From contig JAGUCH010000004.1 in assembly GCA_019096065.1 (NCBI GenBank), positions 4,526,001 to 4,590,000 on the forward strand: a DNA stretch of 64,000 nt, read 5' to 3'. The notes under the pieces are model-generated. The model worked only from the letters and a program-made list of their open reading frames with translations, ran no database searches and was not told the DNA's origin. Of the stretch, positions 44,911 through 55,295 are shown piece by piece. Position 1 is the first letter of the stretch, and each line of letters begins with the position of its first letter. A program made the translations under genes and the position numbers. The stretch comes from Paracyclopina nana (lineage: Eukaryota > Arthropoda > Copepoda > Cyclopoida > Cyclopettidae).

Positions 44911-45503
44911 CAGAAGGGTCACTCCTAACAAAAAAGTCGCATCGTTTTCACTGAAACTTAAGCGAAAAAGTCCATCACTAAATCGGCTCTAGATTGATGC
45001 TAACACTTCAAAATTGACTTCCATGATGTTTTTGGGCTACTAAAATGTTATCTTTGGAGATTTTATTTTATCAAACTCAGATTTTGTCTATGAAAATCTG
45101 TCTCAAAAGGCTGCACGAAAATCAGAAAAAAATTATATGTGCCTAGATCCCTTGGACCTCAGCATTCCTCAAAGATGCTTTCCAAAAAACTTCAGAAGGA
45201 CACCTTGGAATAATTTAGTACCCATGTTGTGTTCATATATCCACATTCTTATGAGATATGGCGGAGTTTTTGCAAACCAAACTTGTGGCTATTTTTATTA
45301 AAATTGGTATGTTTTTGATCAATTTAGGCAATTGGCTGCCTAAAAACCTAATTTATTTAAATTTTTCTGGCTTTAAAATGACTTTCATATGATTTAGAAG
45401 GGAATTTATCAAGAAAATGCCAATTTTTGGATTTCTTAAAGTTATGGTGCATTTTTACGTACTTTTCAATGATGCGACTTTTTTATTAGGAGTGACCCTA
45501 CTG
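44911..45503 (+). mobile_element. hAT-like MITE, copy 1
   Basis: 593 bp. Terminal inverted repeats start CAGAAGGGTCACTCCTAA (left) and CAGTAGGGTCACTCCTAA (right, complement), extending about 35 bp to GTCGCATC. GCAATGCA flanks both sides (44903-44910 and 45505-45512). A CAG start and 8-bp duplication fit hAT. No ORF. Confidence 0.85.
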
Positions 45504-45512
45504 GGCAATGCA

Positions 45513-46104
45513 CAGTAGGGTCACTCCTAATAAAAAAGTCGCATCATTGAAAAGTACGTAAAAATGCACCATAACTTTAAGAATGCCAAAAATTGGCATT
45601 TTCTTGATAAATCCCCTTCTAAATCATATGAAAGTCATTTTAAAGCCAGAAAAATTTAAATAAATTAGGTTTTTAGGCAGCCAATTGCCTAAATTGATCA
45701 AAAACATACCAATTTTAATAAAAATAGCCACAAGTTTGGTTTGCAAAAACTCCGCCATATCTCATAAGAATGTGGATATATGAACACAACATGGGTACTA
45801 AATTATTCCAAGGTGTCCTTCTGAAGTTTTTGGAAAGCATCTTTGAGGAATGCTGAGGTCCAAGGGATCTAGGCACATATAATTTTTTTCTGATTTTCGT
45901 GCAGCCTTTTGAGACAGATTTTCATAGACAAAATCTGAGTTTGATAAAATAAAATCTCCAAATATAACATTTTAGTAGCCCAAAAACATCATGGAAGTCA
46001 ATTTTGAAGTGTTAGCATCAATCTAGAGCCGATTTAGTGATGGACTTTTTCGCTTAAGTTTCAGTGAAAACGATGCGACTTTTTTGTTAGGAGTGACCCT
46101 TCTG
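45513..46104 (-). mobile_element. hAT-like MITE, copy 2, inverted
   Basis: 592 bp, nearly the exact reverse complement of 44911-45503. Only the 9-bp spacer GGCAATGCA separates the two, so together they form a 1.2-kb near-perfect palindrome. The right flank reads TGCAATGTG, sharing GCAATG with the spacer and left flank. Confidence 0.85.
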
Positions 46105-47013
46105 TGCAATGTGGTAAAAATAGGATGGTTAGAGGCTTGAATCCCAATTCATTTATCTATAAGACCAAGTTAGAAGAGGAATCGGGCTAGTAAAGCTTTA
46201 CTCAGGTTTTTTTTTTTAAATCCTTTCTCTACTTTTAAACGGTCCAATTAATTTACACCGCTAGTCTTAATTAATAAAAGTCTTTAAAAGTTTTGACACA
46301 TACACTGATTTTAATTGTTAGAACAGGGCAATAGTTATATTTTTTCATCATTTTTAAAAGTGGATATACATATTATGAAGAGTTAAATCACTGCGTTTTC
46401 TAAAATTATTAATCACTTGCGGGATTTAGTATGTACCATCTTGGTATGTACAAACTATATACACAATCAATCCATGCATACGTACACAAGCTCCAATTAT
46501 CATATTTTGGCAAATTTTAAAAAAACCTCTCTTCCTTTAATTCTTATTTTTATTAAGTAGTTATTCGTATTCAAAAGTTAAGTCATTGTCAGCAATTTTT
46601 TTTTGAATTCAGAGCGCTAGCAAGTCTGTAACATGCACTCACATAGGAATATTTTCTACCTAGACTTAGATAGGCCAAGGTTTTAATATTTCTACCAAAT
46701 GAACCAATGGTACGAACTCACGCTTTTTTCGGAAAAAATATATTTTTTTGTTGTTTTAAAAAAGCTTGGGTTACGGCTTTTACCAAGCCAATGTGTACTC
46801 GCAGTTGTACCAAACGTGCATAGTTTTTTAGCTCGATATCGTAGCATTTTGCTAACCTCATATTTTTAGTTTTCTTGAATGACATGCATGGTGTGAGAGA
46901 GTTAGCGAGGCCTTTTATTAGCGATTCAGTAATCAATTTAACCGAATGCAACTGTGCTGAAGAATTTTATTGAAATGTGAAGGCAGCATTGAAAAATGTA
47001 GCTCCATAATGGT
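46105..47013. other. AT-rich gene-free region
   Basis: No coding exon, RNA gene or repeat that I can support; the right end is the 3' flank of a glutaredoxin gene. Confidence 0.4.
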
Positions 47014-47448
47014 TCACGCAATGGCACCTGCAGCAGCCAGCTTTGTACCCAATTGTCCATTGGAATGGAGCTTTGCTACGTCATCGCACCCTCCTACGAA
47101 TTGTCCACCGATAAACACTCGTGGGACCTACGTACAAATATCAAAAAATGTCCAATGATTCAGTCTGATTATTTTATTTACCGTAGTGCCTTTTGTGACT
47201 TGCCCCATGTAAGCCTGAATCTCGTCCATGTCGGAGTCATTTTCGATCTCAAACACCTTTATTTTTCCTGCTTCAATGTTGTAAGAGTCCAGTATGCCCT
47301 GCAAATCGATTGATTGATTTATGCCATGTTGAAATTAAACTAAGGGAAAACTCACTTTTGCTCTCCTGCAAAAAGGGCAATAGGACTTGGACACGACCAC
47401 TACTGGAACAGTAGGAATGGCACTTTTGATTTCCTCGAGTCTTGGCAT
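47014..47448 (-). CDS. Glutaredoxin (dithiol, CPFC), copy A
   Basis: Exons 47448-47356, 47298-47182, 47127-47014, all phase 0; 107 aa. Active site SYCPFC near residue 23, TVPRV-type cis-Pro segment (TT|VPRVFIGG) and a C-terminal GGCDD turn for glutathione binding. It reduces protein or glutathione-mixed disulfides using glutathione. A second glutaredoxin lies 0.8 kb upstream in the same orientation, sharing the junction before VPRVF but lacking the middle intron: a tandem, well-diverged pair. Confidence 0.9.
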
Positions 47449-48228
47449 TCTGACTGCAGTTTGGCAAATGGCAGTACGTTCCTACGTTACGAGAATGAGC
47501 GTGAGTATGGTGCTCGTATAGAGCTATTAGTCGAAAGCCAGGTATAGGAAGAATCAGCGCCCGTAAGCGCGTACTCTTCAACCTTTCGACAACTATGATG
47601 ATTTCAGCAATGTAAAGAAGGAAACGCGGTGATGCAATGCATATCGCATGCAAGCTATTGCAGATGCTTCTCGAAAAATCCGCATGATTTTTACACGAAT
47701 TTTTGGTGAAAAATTATAGGAAGTCGCGTGAGAATCGTTTCGATAACGAAGTAAAATGCGATTTCTTTGTAATGCGATCAAATGGAAAAAGGAGAAAAAT
47801 TAAAGGCCCTAACCATCACAAAAAACATAATTAGTGCCAAAAAATCGCAATATACTAAACTATATTTTTGCCTTAGAATGTCCTATCAAATTTCTTTGGA
47901 GTATATCCGCATATTTTGCTGATCTCACGTTAATCATTGCACCGCAAGCGCAAATCTGCGGTTCTTAGAGTAAAAATGCCATCATGAATCCGAGCTGATG
48001 ACAGAAAATGTTTATTGCATGACTCACACGCTTATGATAGCTATGAGAAGAGTTTGGAACACGGGGATCATGGTGATGTTGGTGATGGCTTTTTTGCTTA
48101 GAGTAAGCTAAAGCTGCAGTTGTTGAACGTATTATTTGTAGCACTAGAATTGACGACTACATATGATGAGTTGAACACTACGACATTGACTTTGAAAAGC
48201 TTGGATAAATGCCAGTTCAGCTTGGGAG
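47449..48228. other. Spacer between the glutaredoxin genes
   Basis: Promoter of copy A and 3' UTR of copy B; nothing else recognised. Confidence 0.4.
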
Positions 48229-48618
48229 TCAGACAATTGCTCCCGCCTCACGGAGCATCCTTTTCAGCTCGCCTGACCTATGCAACATTGAAGTCTCATT
48301 GCCTCCCCCAATGCAGTTTCCGTTGATGAAAACTCTTGGGACCTTGAGGAGTAATTTATAGAGTCATAGAAAGTGAAAATGCATCCATAATAGAAATGTA
48401 CGCACTGTTCTTGCTCCGGTGAGTTGGTGCATGTAGTCCTGGATAGCGCTGCATTCCTTGTCGCCCTCAATCTCAATAACCTTATACTTTTCCGGTGGAA
48501 TGTCGTAATCATGCAAGACTTTCTTTGCAGTGTGGCAAAAGGGACAGGAAGACTTGGAGACGACAAACACGGTGTACTCCTTGATGAGCTTGTCGATACG
48601 TCCACGTGCAGATGCCAT
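48229..48618 (-). CDS. Glutaredoxin (dithiol, CPFC), copy B
   Basis: Exons 48618-48406 and 48342-48229, phase 0; 108 aa. VVSKSSCPFCHTAKK active site, IEIEGDKECSAIQDYM helix, then T|VPRVFINGNCIGGG with the cis-Pro and glutathione-binding Gly-Gly, typical of cytosolic glutaredoxin 1/2. The last intron sits at the same codon as in copy A. An upstream in-frame extension exists but the ATG at 48618 gives the usual family length. Confidence 0.93.
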
Positions 48619-48780
48619 GCTTATGCGAGTCCTGAAAATTGAATATAACAAATAATTAGCACTATTGGCATCCAGGGAGACAAACAAATCAGGAGAAAAC
48701 CAATTTAATGATTAAATATAATATTTCGGTGCAGTTCATTTAAATCACAGGCATGTTTTTTCCTAACACACGTACGACAA

Positions 48781-51618
48781 TTATTTCCCTCCAAACCAGC
48801 TCGTTGACATGGCCTCAAAAAAGCTATTGGCAGCCTTCGCAACCGGAGATTTACTCCTTTTACGAGCAGTGGAAGACGACTTGGCGGTGGAGGAGGCCCC
48901 AGAGTCTAAATTGGATGCTGTCAACATGTTAGAGCCTCTGATTGCGTTATCACGTCCACCTCGCCCACGTGCGGAAAGGCTACTTATTGGCAACAGGGCG
49001 AATCTGGCACAGCTCGTGGACAACAGCATGACATTATGTTCATTGTGCTCAAATCCATTTTGCATAGGAAGTCGAGTGGGCATGGTCACCGGGATCGAGG
49101 ACTTCATTGAGGCCAAGAGAGCGTAGCGGTCGGACGGAATGATGACAGAGAAAATTGACTGGTGTCTCAAAAGTGCCTTTTTCACGTTGGCACTCACGTA
49201 AGGGGTGAATACGCTCAGGTCAAATGGGTCAATATGACTTTCTAAGCAGGTAAGCGTTTCGCTGCAGATTGCCTCGATATCTTTCCTGTCTCGACTTATC
49301 ATGCCCAGTGAGACGAATTGGAGGTCGAAATGCAGCTGCAAGGCCAGATTTTGGGTGATTCTTGATGCTTTGCCACAATGCTCTTGATACATTTGGCATA
49401 CTACCAGGGCAGCATTTTGCGAAAGGCACTGCTGAATTGTCAAGGGAAGCGAATGGGGACAAATCGCGTAGACTTTCTTGCAGTAGGCTGCAATGGCTTG
49501 ATACGTTGAAATCGACAAGTGCTGGGGGACTCTTATTGTCGACTTCATGGCCGTGCCATCTTCGGACTCTTCGGAAATTTCAATGCCATCCCAAGTTGGC
49601 ATGATGGCCAATGTGTTTTCTGCGTTGTTTAGCAAGGTTGATTTCAGATGGCTGCTCAATTCAGATACTTGAATGGCAACCCATTGAGCAAACAGGTCAT
49701 TGGCCTGCTCCTCTAGCTTTGATTTCACCTCTTGCCACTCAGGGTCAGCCTTTGAGGCAGCTACCTTTTTGGTCTGATGATTGTACTGCATGTAATCGAA
49801 ATCTGAATGATGCTGATTCATTAGAAGTCTGGGTGCAAGCGTACTCGTTTTCAGAGCAGGGCACAACTCGGGAAGGGCTTGCAGGAGCCTGCCGACTGAA
49901 ATTTTGGACAATTCTTTGCTGTGCTTAGAAATGTAGCCTACGAAATCTTGAATGTTGCGCACCACGCACTGCTGAAGGCATTTCAAAATAAACTCATTGT
50001 CAGAGTCTAATGCAAAAGGCTCCTGATTCGTTTGAATGCCACTGTCTTCACCTTGAGACAAGTAGGCTTGGAACAGGTTAATGGAGTTTTTATTGGCTTC
50101 CTCATCTTGGCCCTCCTTGATGAACTCATCGAGGTCTTTCAGTGCGGCCTCCAACATCTCGTTGAAATGGGCACAAGTCGTTTGAATAGAAGGAGAAAAG
50201 GCTCTAGCTTTCAATGTTAGCATGCTCACGTTGGATTCATGGTCACCAGACCTAGCGATGCTAGCATTTTCATTCAAGCCCACCTCTGACATCATGAAGT
50301 CAACCACTGACTCGTCATCCTTTTGGGGGAGGTTACTCAGCGATGACTGCAAGTAGTAAAAACTGCCCGCGACCTGGGTGCTCACAATGCACTCAACTCT
50401 GTCCCTGAAAAGGTGGCGGAAAAACTCTTCCCATAGATTTAACTTGTGGCCAAGCATAGCTTCGCACATGGTGTTCCATTGGGAAACGGACATTGACTGC
50501 TCTTCCTTCATTTGGCTATGGACACTTTTCCGGATGTAGGACAGCCCAGTGATGTTGTGGACATGCGACAAAATAGTGCTCGTTTCTTTGGTTAAAATTT
50601 CATGAATGTTATCCAGCCATTTGGTGCACTCCTCCGCAATATATGACTGGCTTAGAGGAGATGGACCTTTCTCACTGCTTGGCGCTGCAGGCTTAAAATC
50701 ACGAATAATAGAGGGCAAAAAGTCCATCACTGGCGACTCTGCTATAGAGCTCAGGAGGGAAATCGTTCTTTCTTCAGTTGCACTCTTGATTTTTACACCT
50801 AAGTGGCCTTCCATAAAAGATGAGTAAACAGTTGACAAAAACGATGTAATGGAGGCGAGGGAATTATTGATGTGAGCCTTGGCAGAAACATCTTGGCGTT
50901 TCAGCTTCAGCGACAGCTCCGTTTTTCTATTTTTAAGCAGGTCATCAAAAATTGCCTTTTGGTTGAAGCCATTCAGTAGAATCAAGGCTGTCATGGCCTC
51001 CACAGCCGAATCTGTGGTTGAATTAAGGTTGACCAGAACAGCTTCGCAGCCGCCACAAATGGTTTCATGAAAGTGCGAAATAGCCGCCCATTGTCTATCG
51101 ATCACAGGATAAGACGCCATAATCTCGTCATTTAGGCTAAGATTCGTGTGCACGTGTCTAGCAAATAAATACAGCTTGGCTGCAGTCAAAAAGTCGAGGC
51201 TTTCAACCGAGCTCCAAACTCGTTCGGGGACATCCATTAGTAGCTTGATTTGAGCTGCCAACGAGTACTGGCCGTCACACTCGGAGTCCACTCCAAGTTT
51301 CGGCCGCAAATTCGCCCCTAATTTTACGTTCAGGCTGGACAGCGTTGACGTTGCGGATTGAACGCTCCTCAGCTTGTCCACAGCCTCAGCTGACGTATCA
51401 CGCATTCCAATGATGGTCTCGGCAGCCTCCATGAGGTCTCGATACCTTTCACCCACCAGGGATCGCAATTCTTCTCTTTTTCGGTCGGTTTCATTCTGCA
51501 TAGTGCGGATGAGCTCTTTGATTTCAGTGATGTTCTTGGACACGAAAATCTGATCGGGATCCATGCTTAAAAATGAGTCGTCGACATTTGCCCGGCCAGC
51601 CACTTTGTTGGCACTCAT
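48781..51618 (-). CDS. COG1: Conserved oligomeric Golgi complex subunit 1
   Basis: Single exon, 945 aa, near the usual COG1 size. The N-terminal 100 residues form the heptad-rich helix of the COG/exocyst fold (SKNITEIKELIRTMQNETD..KREELRSLVGERYRDLMEAAETI). The rest is helical rod sequence; the C-terminus has a Ser/Lys-rich patch and ends SFFEAMSTSWFGGK. It acts in the COG lobe A tether for retrograde intra-Golgi vesicles. Confidence 0.93.
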   Translation of the reverse strand: MSANKVAGRANVDDSFLSMDPDQIFVSKNITEIKELIRTMQNETDRKREELRSLVGERYRDLMEAAETIIGMRDTSAEAVDKLRSVQSATSTLSSLNVKLGANLRPKLGVDSECDGQYSLAAQIKLLMDVPERVWSSVESLDFLTAAKLYLFARHVHTNLSLNDEIMASYPVIDRQWAAISHFHETICGGCEAVLVNLNSTTDSAVEAMTALILLNGFNQKAIFDDLLKNRKTELSLKLKRQDVSAKAHINNSLASITSFLSTVYSSFMEGHLGVKIKSATEERTISLLSSIAESPVMDFLPSIIRDFKPAAPSSEKGPSPLSQSYIAEECTKWLDNIHEILTKETSTILSHVHNITGLSYIRKSVHSQMKEEQSMSVSQWNTMCEAMLGHKLNLWEEFFRHLFRDRVECIVSTQVAGSFYYLQSSLSNLPQKDDESVVDFMMSEVGLNENASIARSGDHESNVSMLTLKARAFSPSIQTTCAHFNEMLEAALKDLDEFIKEGQDEEANKNSINLFQAYLSQGEDSGIQTNQEPFALDSDNEFILKCLQQCVVRNIQDFVGYISKHSKELSKISVGRLLQALPELCPALKTSTLAPRLLMNQHHSDFDYMQYNHQTKKVAASKADPEWQEVKSKLEEQANDLFAQWVAIQVSELSSHLKSTLLNNAENTLAIMPTWDGIEISEESEDGTAMKSTIRVPQHLSISTYQAIAAYCKKVYAICPHSLPLTIQQCLSQNAALVVCQMYQEHCGKASRITQNLALQLHFDLQFVSLGMISRDRKDIEAICSETLTCLESHIDPFDLSVFTPYVSANVKKALLRHQSIFSVIIPSDRYALLASMKSSIPVTMPTRLPMQNGFEHNEHNVMLLSTSCARFALLPISSLSARGRGGRDNAIRGSNMLTASNLDSGASSTAKSSSTARKRSKSPVAKAANSFFEAMSTSWFGGK

Positions 51619-51950
51619 TTTGGACTCTTGCTATGTGGGATAAGTCCAGTTCAAAGACTTGTGGATGTCTGTCAAAAATTAACGCAAGTGGGCAAAATTG
51701 TAAACACGTCAGCGCTCCGATTAGACATCTGTGGATTTCACGCTTTCTACAATGCGAATCGAAGTAACGCAACCTCGCTCGTTTAACGAGAAAAAAAATG
51801 CAATTTGTAGAAGTGGAAATATGTTGCATAGGCAGCTATCTTTATTATTCAAAATATCGCAAAATAAGTTAAAATTCAAAAAACGCACATTGAAAAGTCG
51901 AAAACTACGCTAGATGAGAGGTTCTTTATAACAGTACTGTTCCGGTATTG

Positions 51951-53244
51951 TTAAGCGCTTGACAGTTGTTTCCTTCCATGCATAGGAGCATTGAGGCCTC
52001 GATGCTGATAAAATACAAGTCCCAGCCTTGAGGGTGAAAATCTGTTGGGATGGGCAAGAGGTGTTGAGCAATGTACTTCATGTCTGGCAGCTTCGAGCAG
52101 AATTGATCCATGCCCTAGATCAAGAGCAAGTCCTCCATAATGAGGGAGAACATGATACTGAATTTGCCTATCATAAGCATTCACAACTTTGTTCAAGCTC
52201 AATATCACTGTCACTCCAGATGCCAAGTCATTCATATCCTTGTGGGGATGAGCACAAAAGTCCGAGACAACAGTCACGCCTGAAAAAGCCCTGGATCTCC
52301 CAACAGATCCAATACGACAATCTGAGGAAGAAGCTGTCATATTCAAGAAGGCTTCTGGTGCAAATTTAGCTAGCAAGGGGGTCAAGCAATCAGCAAGGTC
52401 GTGAATAATTAGCTCAAATTCGATTTCTTTGTCAAGAGGAGCATAATTGCTGAGCTTGAATTGACGAACTCTCTTCATTGTACGCCCAAATTTACACCCA
52501 CCCTGATAACTAAGCCATGAGCAACCATAACTAAAAGTGGAACCTTTGTAACCTCGCACTCCCTGACAAGTACAGCTTTTGGCGTTATTATAGCTGCACT
52601 TCCTCTCAATTGGGCAGCCATACTTGCCCAAAATATCCGTGATCCTAGAGTAGGACAGTCGACAAAGTTCGTCCGGAACAGCATCCCACACCACGATTGC
52701 AATCACTATCCACGAATAATGACAGCTGTGACCATTTCTGAAAAAAAGTGACAATATAACTCTTCCACAACTGACGACACATTGTTCAGGACCTTTTTTT
52801 GACAATCACAAGCACTTTCTCTGCAGGACAGCTCCTTTGCTGAATCAAGTTAGCCACTGGACATCCAGCTTCAGAGAGCTTTGGTTCTTTAGTGTAGAAA
52901 GCCTCCACAAATCTTATCTCGTCGAGTTTGTGTGCGTTGAACTGAATGGACATTTTTAGTCTAAGAGCGTTCAGCGATGGGGCAAAGCCAAGTTGAGTGT
53001 AAAACGGTCCATTTACGACAAAGTCCAATTTTTGGTGGCACCCGTCACATTTAGATTTGGAATAGTATTGATAAAACAGATGCTGGAGTTTTATGCCCCT
53101 CAGGCTGACAAGAGCACATGCTTTCGTATCCTCCAGTTTTGACGCCAATTCGTGCAGTTTCGACTCCCTCAAATAATTGACAACCAGTGAGGCTACTATT
53201 CCATCAATAGTTTCTCTCTTCAATGTTGCCAGGGCTTCGTCCAT
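51951..53244 (-). CDS. TET: Compact TET methylcytosine dioxygenase
   Basis: Exons 53244-52793 and 52737-51951 (56-bp intron, phase 2); 412 aa. Exon 1 holds the start of the Cys-rich domain (CDGCHQKLD, GPFYTQLGFAP, GCPVANLIQQRS). Exon 2 continues it (IVVWDAVPDELC, CTCQG, STFSYGCSWLSY, GGCKFGR) and then the double-stranded beta-helix: FSGVTVVSDFCAHPHKDM (Fe ligands His-x-Asp, about residue 316), EVHCSTPLAHPNR (third Fe ligand His) and RLGLVFYQH (Arg for 2-oxoglutarate). All cofactor residues are present. The long low-complexity insert of vertebrate TETs is nearly absent and no CXXC domain is visible. It would oxidise 5-methylcytosine, so it implies a substrate in this genome or in RNA. Confidence 0.92.
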
Positions 53245-53485
53245 GTCAAAATACTAATAAAAAGCCCATTTTAAAAAGTTCGCCAAATCGTCAATTTTCA
53301 AAACATCAACTGTCTTGTGCTTACTGAGAAGAAGTTTGCAAGTTATGTAGCCGAGCTGAGTTTCGCGCGCATCGTTTGGAAACATTAGACATCAGTGGAT
53401 TTTCACCGGTCATAGAAGCAGACAAAGTTTGTTTACTTTTCAATTCGCCGAGTCACTACAGACAAATATTTCGAAAAAGATCATC
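53245..53485. promoter_or_regulatory. Bidirectional promoter region, TET / PSMA5
   Basis: Only 241 bp separate the two divergent start codons, so both promoters must lie here or overlap it. No TATA motif stands out. Confidence 0.55.
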
Positions 53486-54217
53486 ATGTTTCTTACAAGA
53501 AGCGAATACGACAGAAGCGTCAACACTTTTTCACCTGAGGGCAGACTGTTTCAGGTGGAATATGCAATTGAAGCCATCAAGCTGGGATCCACGGCCATCG
53601 GCATCCAAACTGAAGGCGGGGTAGTTTTGGCTGTGGAGAAGAGGATCACCTCAACCTTGATGGTGCCTAGCTCCATAGAGAAGATTGTGGAGATTGACAG
53701 CCATTTGGGTTGTGCTTTCTCTGGCCTCACCGCCGACTCAAAGATGCTCATTGAGAGGGCTCGAGTTGAGGCCCAGAATCACTGGTTCACACACAACCGC
53801 CAAATGCCCGTTGAATCCATTGTCCAGAGCGTGTCCAATCTGGCCATCCAATTTGGAGACTCTGATTCTGACGGATCAGCCTTGTCCCGACCTTTTGGAG
53901 TGGCTCTGTTGTTTGCTGGATGTGATCCTGACCATGGCCCACAATTATTCCATATGGATCCTTCTGGTACCTACGTGCGGTTCGATGCTAAAGCTATTGG
54001 ATCTGGTAGCGAAGGAGCTCAGCAAAACCTGCAGGAAGTTTTTCACAAGGGGATGACGATGAATGAAGCTATCAAGCATTCCTTGTCCATCTTGAAACAA
54101 GTTATGGAGGAGAAGCTGAGCGAGACTAATGTTGAAGTGGCTACTGTGACTAAAGAAAATGGTTTCCAACTGGTCAACGGAGCGGACCTCCAATCTTACA
54201 TCCAAAATTTGTCTTAA
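53486..54217 (+). CDS. PSMA5: 20S proteasome subunit alpha type-5
   Basis: Single exon, 243 aa. ATG 53486 gives the conserved N-terminus [20 protein letters not shown]; an in-frame upstream ATG at 53429 would add 19 residues and is rejected. The alpha-subunit signature [20 protein letters not shown] and [11 protein letters not shown] are intact, as are RPFGVALL and HMDPSGTY. Part of the outer ring of the 20S core. It shares its 5' region with TET. Confidence 0.97.
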   Translation: MFLTRSEYDRSVNTFSPEGRLFQVEYAIEAIKLGSTAIGIQTEGGVVLAVEKRITSTLMVPSSIEKIVEIDSHLGCAFSGLTADSKMLIERARVEAQNHWFTHNRQMPVESIVQSVSNLAIQFGDSDSDGSALSRPFGVALLFAGCDPDHGPQLFHMDPSGTYVRFDAKAIGSGSEGAQQNLQEVFHKGMTMNEAIKHSLSILKQVMEEKLSETNVEVATVTKENGFQLVNGADLQSYIQNLS

Positions 54218-54716
54218 AATAAAGATTGATGTGTATTCGGCTCTTAAAGGCCTAATATACATTTTCCACATGATTAAACAATTACTGTAATTTTAATCTG
54301 ACTGTCATTAATGCTTCATTGTGACAACGTTTTTAAAAAAAGCAATAATTTCATTTGATGCTCTTTAATTGCTAATCAAGCTCATTTCCTACCAAAAACA
54401 AACCTGATGAGGACACTTTAAAAGATTGGCATAGCTAATGAGGAAAAGACGGCTCGTCGCGTAATTGTTAAGTGTTGTAGGAGTTTGCATCAACCTTAGG
54501 GCTATTGCAACCCAGAAAAAATTCCCCACCCAAAATATACATATATTCCGAATGCTTATGCTATGGGGATTTGTTAGGTAGTAATTTTAAAATCCTGGCC
54601 TAGCGCTTCCCATAAAATCAAATTTTAAAAAACTTCTTGTGCCGAAAGAATGGGCATTGTCGGATTTTGTATCTTTAAGTACCCCCACTAAAGTTGCGAG
54701 ATTTCCAAAAATAGAC
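54218..54716. other. Gene-free region after PSMA5
   Basis: PSMA5 3' UTR with AATAAA just after the stop (54219), then AT-rich DNA without features. Confidence 0.4.
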
Positions 54717-55071
54717 TACCCAACTAGGATTTTTTCGGGCGGCTGGGCCAAAAACATGTACAAGTTTTCTATACTCAAACAACAACATGATCTTAACAAA
54801 GTGAAACTCCTATGCGCACTCCATGTCAGCCTAGCGTGTAGATCGATCAACATGAGAGCTCTTATTTCAGAAACAAGTTGTTGCAATATCATGTTGCTGA
54901 CAAGCTAGCCAATCTGTTGAAATCAGGTTGATGTCGTTTTGAAGCCAGGGAAGCAGCCTGGTTGCTGTGCAATTGTCAACATGATATGTTGACAAAATGT
55001 TAACCACATGTTTATAATCATGTTTTAGGTAAGCCTGCTCATCGAAACCGTGCTGCTGGTGTGCTGATCGC

Positions 55072-55124
55072 GATGGGCCTTGGATGGGCCTTGGATGGGC
55101 CTTGGATGGGCCTCGGATGGGCCC
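55072..55124. repeat. 11-bp tandem repeat, about 5 copies
   Basis: GATGGGCCTTG repeated, the last copies with one or two changes. Confidence 0.9.
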
Positions 55125-55295
55125 CATTTAGGCCTAGTTATGGCCAAAAGAGCATGCATTCATTTTTAGCTGTGACTGCTGTATTTTTCTTAATACATTC
55201 ATAAATTTGCACTCAATTATGTACAATCGAAAGGTATCGGCAGCTAGTCATTAAATAATAAATATCTCGCCAGAAAATGCATTCAGTTTCTCATC

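Noticed and set aside
53429-53485. Upstream in-frame ATG for proteasome alpha-5
   Set aside because: All family members start [10 protein letters not shown]; the extra 19 residues are 5' UTR.
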